From contig NZ_QPMH01000005.1 of the NCBI RefSeq assembly GCF_003344765.1, positions 1-64,000 of the forward strand: DNA of 64,000 nt, read 5' to 3'. This DNA is from Ferruginivarius sediminum. GTDB taxonomy: Bacteria; Pseudomonadota; Alphaproteobacteria; Kiloniellales; Rhodovibrionaceae. The notes under the pieces were generated by a model that was not told the origin of the DNA, did no database searches, and was given only the letters and a program-made list of their open reading frames with translations. The translations under genes were made by a program, and so were the position numbers. Of this stretch, positions 16,767 through 25,254 are shown one piece after another; position 1 is the stretch's first letter; every line of letters starts with the position of its first letter.

Positions 16767-17615
16767 ATGCCAACCGACGCCGCGCCTTGCTCGCCGAACG
16801 AGACCGTTACCGCGCATTACGCGCGCCACGGCGATCTGGTGGAACGCATCCTTGCAACATTACCCGCGGCCGGCGGCGATCCGGCAAAACCCGAATACGC
16901 GGCCTTGCATCAACTGGACCAGTTCCATCTGGGCGGCCCCGTCGCCACCCGCGAGTTGGCCGAGAAGGCGGAGGCACGTGGCCTGCCGTTGCTGGATCTC
17001 GGCTGCGGCATTGGCGGGCCGTCGCGCATGCTGGCGGCCGAGTACGGCTGCGACGTCACGGGGCTGGACCTGACGGAAGGATACTGCGCCACGGCCCGGC
17101 GGCTCAGCAGCCTTGTCGGCCTTGGCGAGCGCACCCGGTTCGTCTGTGCCAGCGCGCTCGATCTGCCGTTCGCCCAAGGGGCCTGGAATGTGATCTGGAC
17201 GCAGCACGCGGCGATGAACATTCCCGACAAGGCACGCCTCTATCAGGAGGTTGCCCGCGTCCTTGCCCCCGGCGGACGCTTCATCATGCACGACATCGTG
17301 GCCGGGCCGGGCCGTGAACCGCACTTTCCCGTGCCCTGGGCCAGCACCCCCGCCGCGTCGTTCCTGCTGCCGGCGAACGAGATCCATGCCCGGCTCGCCG
17401 GTGCCGGTCTCATGGAGGATTGGTGGCACGACAACACGGCCGACGCGCTGACCCGCATCCGCGAATCCCGTGCCGCCGCCGCGTCCGGCGAGCCGGAGCC
17501 GCCAGGCCCGCATCTCGTCATGGGGCCGGAGTTCCTTGAGATGCGGCGCAACCTCGCCCGCAATCTGGAGGAGGGGCGCGTCGGCGTCGTCGAAGCGATC
17601 TGGCGCAAGCCCTGA
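16767..17615 (+). CDS. Class I SAM-dependent methyltransferase
   Basis: A 282-residue methyltransferase of the UbiE/sarcosine-dimethylglycine methyltransferase type. Motif I is LLDLGCGIGGPSR near 75-87, motif II GLDLT, and motif III region VLAPGGRF; DLPF and TQHAAMNI fill the substrate-facing part. GCGIGGPSR and the PWA...P segment recall glycine-betaine synthesis methyltransferases, but the substrate cannot be assigned. ATG 16767 is chosen over an upstream in-frame start because the N-terminal helix begins there. Single gene, divergent from meaB. Confidence 0.8.
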   Translation: MPTDAAPCSPNETVTAHYARHGDLVERILATLPAAGGDPAKPEYAALHQLDQFHLGGPVATRELAEKAEARGLPLLDLGCGIGGPSRMLAAEYGCDVTGLDLTEGYCATARRLSSLVGLGERTRFVCASALDLPFAQGAWNVIWTQHAAMNIPDKARLYQEVARVLAPGGRFIMHDIVAGPGREPHFPVPWASTPAASFLLPANEIHARLAGAGLMEDWWHDNTADALTRIRESRAAAASGEPEPPGPHLVMGPEFLEMRRNLARNLEEGRVGVVEAIWRKP

Positions 17616-17682
17616 GAAAAAAACGGTCCCGTTTACCAAGGGCGGCTTGGCTGGATGCTGTCGGAAGCGGCGCATCCAATTG

Positions 17683-17705
17683 TTGAGAATGACTTGCAAT
17701 TGCAA
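17683..17705 (+). promoter_or_regulatory. Fur/iron-box-like sequence upstream of the PiuC gene
   Basis: TTGAGAATGACTTGCAATTG followed by CAA sits 49 bp before the dioxygenase start. It ends in the perfect 12-bp palindrome TTGCAATTGCAA. The GAGAATGA and TTGCAATTGC elements resemble Fur-box sequences seen before iron-uptake genes. PiuC homologues are usually iron-repressed, which supports the reading. Confidence 0.4.
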
Positions 17706-17753
17706 TAGAACACGGCTCAAGCAAGCTTCGTCGAACGACAAGGAGCCGCAGCC

Positions 17754-18425
17754 ATGATTCTTTGCATCGCCAACGTGCTTTCGCCGGAACAGCTTGGAGA
17801 AGTGCGCCGCCTGCTGGGCGAGGGGACACATGTTGATGGAAAGCAGACGGCCGGGTGGCACGCCCGGCTGGTGAAGCACAACACGCAGCTTGCCGCCACC
17901 GACACCGCGACGAAGGCCAGCGATATCGTCCGCAAGGCGCTGATGGGCAACGAGGTCTTTCGTGCGGCGGTGCAGCCCCGGCAATTGCGGGCGATGCTGT
18001 TCAGCCGCTACGAGCCCGGCATGGAATACGGCGCGCATGTCGACGACGCGCTGATGGGCCGCGACGGCGAGCGGATGCGAAGCGATGTTTCGATGACCGT
18101 GTTCCTGGCCGACGCCGACAGCTACGAGGGCGGCGAACTGGTCATGGAGACGACGGGCGGGGAGCAGAGCTACAAGCTGGATGCCGGTGCCGCCATCATC
18201 TACCCGTCGAACACACTGCATCGGGTTGCGCCGGTGACAGGCGGCGTGCGTGAGGTTGCCGTGTCCTGGGCGCAGAGCCTGATCCGCGCGCCGGAGCAGC
18301 GGGAGATCCTGCTCGACCTGGATACCGCCCGGCGCAGCCTTTTCCAGCGGGAAGGCAAGAGCCGGGAGTTCGATCTGCTCTCCAAATCGCATGCGAACCT
18401 GCTGCGGATGTGGGCGGAAACCTGA
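17754..18425 (+). CDS. PKHD-type Fe(II)/2-oxoglutarate dioxygenase (PiuC/YbiX)
   Basis: Cytosolic non-heme iron hydroxylase of 223 residues. The facial triad is H95-x-D97 (GAHVDD) and H156 (TLHRV), with R166 (GGVR) as 2-oxoglutarate binder. Length and the MILCIANVLSPEQ opening match the PiuC/YbiX family, often found beside TonB-dependent iron receptors. No receptor gene is present here. The substrate of the family is unclear. The iron-box-like sequence upstream suggests iron control. Confidence 0.9.
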   Translation: MILCIANVLSPEQLGEVRRLLGEGTHVDGKQTAGWHARLVKHNTQLAATDTATKASDIVRKALMGNEVFRAAVQPRQLRAMLFSRYEPGMEYGAHVDDALMGRDGERMRSDVSMTVFLADADSYEGGELVMETTGGEQSYKLDAGAAIIYPSNTLHRVAPVTGGVREVAVSWAQSLIRAPEQREILLDLDTARRSLFQREGKSREFDLLSKSHANLLRMWAET

Positions 18426-18541
18426 TATCGCTTTGCCCCCATGACTTCAAAGTGTCGCGCTTTTACAGATGATTGTCGCAATCGGCGCAAGTCGTTGGGG
18501 CGCTATGCGTGCTGAACAGGCGAGGGCTACGGGAATCGCAG

Positions 18542-18569
18542 TTGTCTATTCTTCATGACAGCGTAGATT
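18542..18569 (+). promoter_or_regulatory. Possible promoter of the 26-aa ORF
   Basis: TTGTCT (18542-18547) and TAGATT (18564-18569) are spaced 16 bp, each matching 4 of 6 sigma-70 positions. A 7-bp GC-rich hairpin (ACGCCGC/GCGGCGT, 18582-18600) follows in the leader, before an AGGAG at 18611-18615. Confidence 0.35.
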
Positions 18570-18621
18570 GGCTAACTAGAAACGCCGCACAGGGCGGCGT
18601 CGCTACGAATAGGAGCTGGCA

Positions 18622-18702
18622 ATGGCTGCTTTCAACCAAGTCGGCCTGTCGTATGTGGCGGCGATCGCTATCTTGACCCTCGCGACCCTCGTCACCGGCT
18701 AA
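18622..18702 (+). CDS. 26-residue hydrophobic microprotein
   Basis: A very short ORF: MAAFNQVGLSYVA followed by a run of Ala, Ile, Leu, Thr and Val ending at Gly. It would make a single membrane-spanning helix of about 17-18 residues. Support comes from a good ribosome site (AGGAG, 6 nt before ATG), a candidate promoter, and a strong terminator 26 bp after the stop, so it looks like a self-contained short transcript. No family recognised. The transcript could also act as a small RNA with the ORF incidental. Confidence 0.6.
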   Translation: MAAFNQVGLSYVAAIAILTLATLVTG

Positions 18703-18728
18703 GTCCCGCGCACTCCGACGACCCCCGT

Positions 18729-18760
18729 AAAGCCCCGGCCGCTCTGGCCGGGGCTTTTTT
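18729..18760 (+). terminator. Strong rho-independent terminator after the microprotein
   Basis: A 12-bp stem (AAAGCCCCGGCC, with GGCCGGGGCTTT) and 5-nt loop run directly into six T residues. It ends the microprotein transcript and insulates the methionine operon downstream. Confidence 0.93.
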
Positions 18761-18893
18761 CGTTTGTCTGGCGCGCGATCCGTTACCGGTTTCCGCGAAC
18801 GCAACCGCGCGACCGCATCAATTGCCGCCGCGGTCCGCGTCGCTTGCACGCGGTTTGTTGAATGGCCCATCGGCGACGTCCGTTTGCTGTATG

Positions 18894-18931
18894 TTGACAC
18901 CTGGGCAATAACCACATAAAGATATCCTTAT
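18894..18931 (+). promoter_or_regulatory. Promoter and operator-like dyad of the SahR-metF-metH operon
   Basis: A perfect TTGACA -35 (18894-18899) is followed 17 bp later by a weak -10 that overlaps the dyad ATAAAGATATCCTTAT (18916-18931), an inverted repeat centred on GATATC. It is placed to let the downstream ArsR-type protein block its own promoter. Confidence 0.6.
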
Positions 18932-18987
18932 CTCTTGATTTTGATGATCCTGGCTGCGAGCGGCAGCCTTCGTGCGGGGGAGGCGAA

Positions 18988-19965
18988 ATGGACGAATTGC
19001 TGCAAGGCCTGCGGGCCGTCGCCGAACCGACGCGGCTGCGTATTCTCGGCCTTTGTGCACATGGAGAACTGACCGTCAGCGACCTCACCCACATCCTGGG
19101 GCAAAGCCAGCCGCGAGTGTCGCGCCACCTGAAGCTCATGGTCGACGCCGGCTTGCTCGAGCGGTTCCAGGAAGGGCAGTACGCCTTCTACCGCATCTCG
19201 GAAAAGGGCTGTTCCGGCAGTCTGGCGGGCACCCTGGTCGATCTGCTGCCCGACAACGACGCGGCGCACACGCTGGACCTGGAACGTCTGGAGCAGGTGA
19301 AGCAGGCGCGCGCGAAGAAGGCGGAGGCGTACTTCCGCAAGAACGCCGCGCAGTGGGACGAGATCCGCAAGCTCTATGTCGACGATGCGGAGGTGGAGGC
19401 CGCGCTGCGCCGTCTGGTGCCGGAGGACGGGCTCGGCGAACTGCTGGACATCGGCACCGGCACCGGCCGGATGATCGAGGTCTTCGCCGACCGCTACACC
19501 CGCGCGGTGGGAATCGACAGCTCGCGCGAGATGCTTGGTGTGGCGCGGACGCGGCTGGATCGTTTCGGCGTGCGGAACTGGCAGGTCCGCCAGGCCGATA
19601 TGTACGCGCTGCCGCTGCCGTCGGCATCGTTCGACACCGTGACCGTGCACATGGTCCTGCACTATGCGGAGCAGCCCGAAAGGGTGATCGCCGAGGCGTC
19701 GCGGGTTCTGCGCCCTGGCGGCCGTCTGGTCATCATCGACTTCGCGCCGCACCATTCCGAGGTGCTGCGCCACGAACACGCCCACCGGCGTCTTGGTTTC
19801 TCCGACGACGAGGTGGACCGCTGGTTCCGCGCTGCCGGCCTGGCGCCTTCCTCGACGGTGCGGCTTCCGGGCCGCTCACTCACCGTTTGTCTCTGGTGCG
19901 GGCGCAGAGCCGCGAACGACGCCGCCGCTGCCGCCCCTTCTCAAACCGAAAGGAGCGCCCCATGA
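18988..19965 (+). CDS. ArsR-family regulator fused to a methyltransferase domain (SahR-like)
   Basis: A 325-residue fusion. Residues 1-85 are an ArsR winged helix (AEPTRLRILGLC, RVSRHLKLM recognition helix, a wing at FQEGQYAFYRI). Residues 150-300 are a class I methyltransferase fold with D154-I-G-T-G-T-G160. ArsR regulators with this layout next to metF/metH correspond to SahR, which uses the fused domain to sense S-adenosylhomocysteine and control the methionine cycle. No metal-binding cysteine cluster typical of arsenic sensors is seen. The stop overlaps the metF start (ATGA). The dyad at 18916-18931 is a likely target. Confidence 0.82.
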   Translation: MDELLQGLRAVAEPTRLRILGLCAHGELTVSDLTHILGQSQPRVSRHLKLMVDAGLLERFQEGQYAFYRISEKGCSGSLAGTLVDLLPDNDAAHTLDLERLEQVKQARAKKAEAYFRKNAAQWDEIRKLYVDDAEVEAALRRLVPEDGLGELLDIGTGTGRMIEVFADRYTRAVGIDSSREMLGVARTRLDRFGVRNWQVRQADMYALPLPSASFDTVTVHMVLHYAEQPERVIAEASRVLRPGGRLVIIDFAPHHSEVLRHEHAHRRLGFSDDEVDRWFRAAGLAPSSTVRLPGRSLTVCLWCGRRAANDAAAAAPSQTERSAP

Positions 19966-20828
19966 ACGCGCCCATTCACCTCAGCTTCGAATTCTTCCCG
20001 CCCGCCGACCAGGCCGGCGAGGACCGACTGTGGGATACGATCCAGAAGCTGTCCCCGCTGACGCCGGAGTTCCTGTCGGTCACCTACGGGGCTGGCGGAA
20101 CGACGCAGGAGCGCACGAACCGGGTGGTGCGCCGCATCACGACGGAGACGCCGAACGTCGCGGCCGCGCACCTGACCTGCGTCGGCGCAAGCCAGGAGGA
20201 GATCGCCGAACTGGCCCGCGGCTGGTGGGACGCCGGCGTGCGCAGCATCGTCGCGCTGCGTGGCGATCCGCCGCGCGGGGCGGGAACCTACAGGCCGCAC
20301 CCCGGCGGCTACGCGAACGCCGCCGAGTTGGTCGCGGGCCTGAAGCAGGTTGCCGATTTCGACATTTCCGTGGCCGCGTATCCAGAGATGCATCCCGACT
20401 CACCCTCGCTGGAAGCGGATCTCGACAATCTGAAGGCCAAGGTCGACAACGGCGCCAACCGCGCCATCACGCAGTACTTCTTCGAGCCGGAGATGTTCCT
20501 GCGTTTTCGCGACAACGCGGTGCGTCACGGTATAGACGTACCGCTTATTCCGGGCATCATGCCGGTCTTCAACTTCGCCAAGGTCGCCGCGTTCTCCGAG
20601 GATTGCGGGACCAGCATCCCGGCGTGGATGAACGAGACTTTCGCCGGGCTCGACGAGGATCCCGACACGCGCCGCCTGGTTGCCGCCTCAGTTGCCGCGG
20701 ACCTGTGCCAGCGGCTGCAGGCCGAGGGCGTCGAGCGATTCCACTTCTACACCTTGAACCGGCCCGAGCTGACCTACGCGGTCTGCCGGCTGCTGGGGGT
20801 CAAACCACATTTTGAGGAGGCCGCGTAA
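19962..20828 (+). CDS. metF: 5,10-methylenetetrahydrofolate reductase
   Basis: FAD-dependent TIM-barrel enzyme of 288 residues that makes 5-methyl-THF, the methyl donor for MetH encoded 3 bp downstream. The N-terminal SFEFFPP motif carries the catalytic glutamate. SVTYGAGG, HLTCVG, ALRGDPP and the ITQYFFEPE segment are characteristic. Length matches bacterial MetF. Overlap with the regulator upstream indicates an operon of regulator, metF and metH. Confidence 0.96.
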   Translation: MNAPIHLSFEFFPPADQAGEDRLWDTIQKLSPLTPEFLSVTYGAGGTTQERTNRVVRRITTETPNVAAAHLTCVGASQEEIAELARGWWDAGVRSIVALRGDPPRGAGTYRPHPGGYANAAELVAGLKQVADFDISVAAYPEMHPDSPSLEADLDNLKAKVDNGANRAITQYFFEPEMFLRFRDNAVRHGIDVPLIPGIMPVFNFAKVAAFSEDCGTSIPAWMNETFAGLDEDPDTRRLVAASVAADLCQRLQAEGVERFHFYTLNRPELTYAVCRLLGVKPHFEEAA

Positions 20829-20831
20829 GGC

Positions 20832-23800
20832 ATGAGCGACATCCTCGCGACAATGAAGGAACGGGTCCTGCTGTGCGATGGCGGCATGGGCTCCACCGTG
20901 CAGAACATGGACCTGGACATCGAGAAGGATTACCAGGGCGCCGAGAACTGTACCGAGATTCTGAACGTAACCCGTCCCGACGCGGTGAGGGAGATTCACC
21001 GCTCGTTCCTGAAGGCAGGGTCCGACGTCATCCAGACCAACTCCTTCGGCGGATCGCCGATTACCCTGGGTGAGTTCGACCTGTCGGACGAGGCGTTTTC
21101 CATCAACTATCTGGCCGCCGAGCTGGCGCTGGAGACCATCGACGAGTTCAAGGACGATGGCCGGCCGCGTTTTGCCATCGGCTCCATCGGTCCGGGCACC
21201 AAGCTGCCGACACTGGGCCACATCGACTACGACAGCCTGGAGGAGGGCTTCGCCAAGCAGGCCGAGGGGCTGACGGCGGGCGGGGCGCACGCCATCCTGA
21301 TCGAGACCTGTCAGGACCCGCTGCAGATCAAGGCCGCCATCAACGGCGCGCGGCGCGGCTTCAAGAAGTCCGGGCGCGAAGTGCCGATCATGGTTCAGGT
21401 GACGGTGGAGACGACTGGCACGCTGCTGGTGGGCACCGACATCGCGGCGGCCGGGACCATCGTGCACGCGCTCGGCGTCGATACGCTGGGCCTCAACTGC
21501 GCCACCGGCCCCCAGGAGATGGCCGAGCACCTGAAGTGGCTGTCGGAGAACTGGCCGAAGCCCATCACTATCCAGCCGAACGCCGGCTTGCCGGAGCTGA
21601 AGGACGGGCAGACCGTCTATCCGCTGTCCCCGCGCGAGCTTGCGGACTGGCTGCGCCGCTTCGTTCAGGAGGACGGCGTCAACATGATCGGCGGCTGCTG
21701 CGGCACCGTGCCGGAGCATACGGCCGCGCTGCACCAGATGCTGCAGGAGGTCGCGAAGGAGCAGGGGCAGGAGATCCTGCGTCCGGCACCGGCAACGCGG
21801 AACCCGGAGTGGGTGCCGTCGCTGGCCTCCCTCTACACGCCCGTACCACTACGCCAGGAGAAGGCGTACCTGTCGATCGGCGAGCGCTGCAACGCGAACG
21901 GCTCGAAGCGGTTCCGCGAGGCGCAGGACCGCGAGGACTGGGACACCTGCATCGATATCGGCAAGGAGCAGCAGCGCGAGGGCAGCCACGCGCTGGATAT
22001 CTGCACGGCCTTCGTCGGGCGCGACGAGGTTGCCGACATGCACGAGGTGCTGACCCGCATGCGCGGCCAGGTGACGCCGCCGCTGGTGATCGATTCCACC
22101 GAGCTGAACGTGCTGGAATCGGCGTTGAAGCTCTACGGGGGCAAGGCGGCGATCAACTCGATCAACTTCGAGGACGGCGAGGAGCCACCGGCCAAGCGCC
22201 TGGAGCTTGCCGCGAAGTATGGCGCGGCGATGATCGCACTCACCATCGACGAAGAGGGCATGGCGAAGACGGCCGACCGGAAGGTCGAGGTGGCCAAGCG
22301 TCTGCGCGACTTTGCCGTCGCCCGCGGTCTGCCCGAAAGCGACCTGATCTTCGATCCGCTGACCTTTACGATCTGCACCGGTAACAACGAGGACCGGAAG
22401 CTGGGTCTGGAAACCCTGGACGCGATCGAGAAGATCGCAAAAGAGCTTCCTCAGTGTCAGATCATCCTGGGCCTCTCCAACATCTCCTTCGGGCTGAACC
22501 CGGCGGCGCGCGGCGTGCTGAACTCGGTCTTCCTGCACGAGGCGCTTGAGCGGGGACTGACGGGCGCGATCCTGCACGTCAGCAAGATCCAGCCGCTGCA
22601 CGCCATTCCCGAGGAGGAGGTGAAGGCGGCGCAGGACCTGATCTACGACCGCCGGGCCGAGGGCTACGACCCGCTGCACGCCTTCATCGACCTGTTCAGG
22701 GGCCGCGAAGGCGAGGTCGAGAAGAAGACCGCGCGCTCCGAGAAGGTTGAGGAGCGGCTTGCCCAACGCATCGTCGACGGCGACCGCAAGGGCCTGGATG
22801 ACGACCTCAACATCGCGCTGGCCGAGTACGAGCCGCTCCACATCATCAACAACTTCCTGCTGGACGGCATGAAGGTGGTGGGCGAGCTGTTCGGCGCCGG
22901 CAAGATGCAGCTTCCCTTCGTCCTGCAGGCGGCCGAGACCATGAAGGCGGCGGTCGCCTACCTCGAGCCGTACATGGAGCGTGCCGACGGCCAGGAGAAG
23001 GGCACCATCGTCCTCGCCACGGTGAAGGGCGACGTCCACGACATCGGCAAGAACCTGGTGGACATCATCCTTACCAACAACGGCTACAAGGTGGTGAACC
23101 TGGGCATCAAGCAGCCCATCGCCGACATCCTGAAGGCCGCCGACGAGCACAAGGCCGACGTGGTCGGCCTCTCCGGCCTGCTCGTGAAGTCCACCGTGAT
23201 CATGCGCGAGAACCTGGAGGAGATGACCCGCCAGGGCTGGAAGGTGCCGGTGATCCTGGGCGGCGCGGCGCTGACCCGCAGTTACGTGGAGCAGGACTGC
23301 CAGCAGGCCTATTCGACCGGCGGCGTCGCCTATGCCCGCGATGCTTTCGACGGCCTGACCTTGATGGACAAGGTCGTCAACGGCGAGTTCGACAGCCACA
23401 TCAAGGAAAGCGGCAAGGGTCGAAGCGGCAACACCGGCGAGAAGCGCAAGGAGCGCGAGCGCAAGGCCGCGAACGACGCTTACGCCCAGCTCGAACCGGC
23501 GGAGCTGCTTGAGCGACGGCGCTCGCTCTACGACGGCGAGCCGGCCCCGGAGCCGCCGTTCTGGGGCTCCACCGTGCTGGCCCGCGTGCCGGCGCAGCAG
23601 GTGGTGCCGTACCTGAACGAGCGCATGCTCTATCAGTTCCAGTGGGGCTACCGGAAGCAGGGCCGCAAGCTGGACGAGTACATGTCCTGGGCGAAGACGG
23701 AACTGCGGCCGATCCTTCGGCGGATGCTGGATGTCTCCATCCAGCAGGACATCCTGATCCCGCAGGCCTGCTACGGCTACTGGAAGGCTGCTGGCGAAGG

Positions 23801-24341
23801 CAATGACCTGGTCCTCTTCGAGGAGGACGGCCAGACCGAAGCGACGCGCTTCACGCTGCCGCGCCAGCCGACCAAGGACCGGCGCTGCATCGCCGACTAC
23901 GTGCGCGACATCTCCGAAGGGCCGGAGAACCGCGATGTGGTGGCCTTGCAGGTTGTGACCATGGGCCAGCGCGCCAGCGAGGTGGCGCGCGAATGGTTCG
24001 CCGAGGACCGCTACCAGGATTATCTCTACCTGCACGGTCTAGGCGTGGAGATGGCCGAGGCGATGGCCGAGTACGTGCACAAGCGCATTCGCGCCGAGCT
24101 TGGCTTCGCCAGCGAGGATGCGAAGGACATGGACCAGTTGCTGCACCAGGCCTATCGCGGCAGCCGGTACTCCTTCGGCTATCCGGCCTGCCCGAACCTG
24201 GAGGACCAGGTACCGCTGCTGGACCTGCTGGGCGCGAACCGGATCGGCGTGGAGCTATCCGACGGCTACCAGCTCCATCCCGAGCAGAGCACTTCCGCTA
24301 TCGTGCTCTTGAACAAGCACGCGAAGTATTTCGCGATTTAA
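20832..24341 (+). CDS. metH: Cobalamin-dependent methionine synthase
   Basis: Full-length, unsplit MetH of 1169 residues. Domains in order: homocysteine methyltransferase barrel with zinc cysteines in GLNCATG (about 220) and GGCCGT (about 287); pterin-binding barrel (about 340-610); cobalamin cap and binding domain (about 640-860) with D734-V-H736-D-I-G739, whose histidine coordinates cobalt; and the AdoMet reactivation domain (about 890-1169). It transfers the methyl of 5-methyl-THF to homocysteine. It has the same cobalamin dependence as the MeaB partner system inferred at 15.7 kb. Confidence 0.97.
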   Translation: MSDILATMKERVLLCDGGMGSTVQNMDLDIEKDYQGAENCTEILNVTRPDAVREIHRSFLKAGSDVIQTNSFGGSPITLGEFDLSDEAFSINYLAAELALETIDEFKDDGRPRFAIGSIGPGTKLPTLGHIDYDSLEEGFAKQAEGLTAGGAHAILIETCQDPLQIKAAINGARRGFKKSGREVPIMVQVTVETTGTLLVGTDIAAAGTIVHALGVDTLGLNCATGPQEMAEHLKWLSENWPKPITIQPNAGLPELKDGQTVYPLSPRELADWLRRFVQEDGVNMIGGCCGTVPEHTAALHQMLQEVAKEQGQEILRPAPATRNPEWVPSLASLYTPVPLRQEKAYLSIGERCNANGSKRFREAQDREDWDTCIDIGKEQQREGSHALDICTAFVGRDEVADMHEVLTRMRGQVTPPLVIDSTELNVLESALKLYGGKAAINSINFEDGEEPPAKRLELAAKYGAAMIALTIDEEGMAKTADRKVEVAKRLRDFAVARGLPESDLIFDPLTFTICTGNNEDRKLGLETLDAIEKIAKELPQCQIILGLSNISFGLNPAARGVLNSVFLHEALERGLTGAILHVSKIQPLHAIPEEEVKAAQDLIYDRRAEGYDPLHAFIDLFRGREGEVEKKTARSEKVEERLAQRIVDGDRKGLDDDLNIALAEYEPLHIINNFLLDGMKVVGELFGAGKMQLPFVLQAAETMKAAVAYLEPYMERADGQEKGTIVLATVKGDVHDIGKNLVDIILTNNGYKVVNLGIKQPIADILKAADEHKADVVGLSGLLVKSTVIMRENLEEMTRQGWKVPVILGGAALTRSYVEQDCQQAYSTGGVAYARDAFDGLTLMDKVVNGEFDSHIKESGKGRSGNTGEKRKERERKAANDAYAQLEPAELLERRRSLYDGEPAPEPPFWGSTVLARVPAQQVVPYLNERMLYQFQWGYRKQGRKLDEYMSWAKTELRPILRRMLDVSIQQDILIPQACYGYWKAAGEGNDLVLFEEDGQTEATRFTLPRQPTKDRRCIADYVRDISEGPENRDVVALQVVTMGQRASEVAREWFAEDRYQDYLYLHGLGVEMAEAMAEYVHKRIRAELGFASEDAKDMDQLLHQAYRGSRYSFGYPACPNLEDQVPLLDLLGANRIGVELSDGYQLHPEQSTSAIVLLNKHAKYFAI

Positions 24342-24368
24342 GCCGAAGCCGACTTCGGTTGGGACAGG

Positions 24369-24404
24369 AAGCCGGCCGTGCGCTTCACGCGTTCGGCCGG
24401 CTTT
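24369..24404 (+). terminator. Hairpin at the end of metH, overlapping rsmA 3' end
   Basis: Perfect 10-bp arms AAGCCGGCCG and CGGCCGGCTT with a 15-nt loop, followed by only three T residues. It lies 28 bp after metH and covers the last codons of convergent rsmA. It may end metH transcription, but the weak T-run leaves this uncertain. Confidence 0.45.
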
Positions 24405-25254
24405 CGCGCATCTGGGCAAGCGCCCTGGCCAGCGCGCAGAAGTCGGCGACGGCCAGGGTCTCGGCGCGCGCGGTCGGGGTCACGCCGGCGGCCGCTGTCA
24501 GGGCGGCCGGATCGACAGCCAGGCTCTTGAGGCTTTGCCGCAGCATCTTGCGGCGCTGCCCGAAGGCGGCGGCTGTCACCTGTTGCAGCGTTTCAGGATC
24601 GGCTGGATATGCTGGCTTCGCTCGCGGCACAAGTTGCACCACGCTTGAGTCGATCTTGGGCGGCGGCGTGAAGGCCGATTTCGGTACGTTGAACAGCACG
24701 CGCGTTTGACACAGCCACTGCGTCAGGACCGACAGGCGTCCGTAGTCCTTCGTGTTGGGCCGAGCGACCAGGCGATCCGCCACCTCCTTCTGAAACATCA
24801 GCGTGAAACCGTCGGCCACGCCGGGGTTCCTCGCAACCTCCAGCAGCCAGTTCACGAGAAGCTGGGTCGAGATATTGTAGGGGAGGTTGGCCACCACGTG
24901 ACGCGGTGTTCCGCCCAGCGCGTCGAGCCGCAGTTCAAGCGCGTCGGCCTCCACCGTCTCCAGCCGGCCTGGATAGGCGGCGGCCAGCTCTTCCAGCGCG
25001 GCGAGGCAGCGGCTGTCCCTCTCCACCGCCAGGACATGCCTCGCGCCGTGCGCCAATAGCGCCCGCGTCAGGCCGCCCGGACCGGGACCGACCTCTACTG
25101 TGGTCCCCGCACTCAGATCCCCGGCGGCGCGGGCGATACGGCCAGTGAGGTTGAGGTCGAGCAGGAAATGCTGACCCAGGGAGCGGCGTGCCCGCAGGTC
25201 GTGCCGCGCGATGGTCTCGCGCAGGGGCGGCAGGCTGTCGCCGGGTTCAGGCAA
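24385..25254 (-). CDS. rsmA: 16S rRNA dimethyladenosine transferase RsmA (KsgA)
   Basis: SAM-dependent enzyme of 289 residues that dimethylates A1518 and A1519 of 16S rRNA late in 30S assembly. SLGQHFLLD is the family opening, [13 protein letters not shown] the SAM motif and NLPYNIS the catalytic motif IV. The C-terminal helical domain ([15 protein letters not shown]) binds the subunit. The start overlaps pdxA by 8 bp, as in the common surA-pdxA-rsmA order. Confidence 0.96.
   Translation of the reverse strand: MPEPGDSLPPLRETIARHDLRARRSLGQHFLLDLNLTGRIARAAGDLSAGTTVEVGPGPGGLTRALLAHGARHVLAVERDSRCLAALEELAAAYPGRLETVEADALELRLDALGGTPRHVVANLPYNISTQLLVNWLLEVARNPGVADGFTLMFQKEVADRLVARPNTKDYGRLSVLTQWLCQTRVLFNVPKSAFTPPPKIDSSVVQLVPRAKPAYPADPETLQQVTAAAFGQRRKMLRQSLKSLAVDPAALTAAAGVTPTARAETLAVADFCALARALAQMRESRPNA

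Noticed and set aside
18473..18676. 67-codon ORF overlapping the microprotein
   Set aside because: No ribosome site, mixed composition, and it ends inside the better supported 26-codon ORF.
21849..24035. Minus-strand 728-codon frame inside metH
   Set aside because: Complete MetH domains on the plus strand explain the region; the antisense protein has no motifs.
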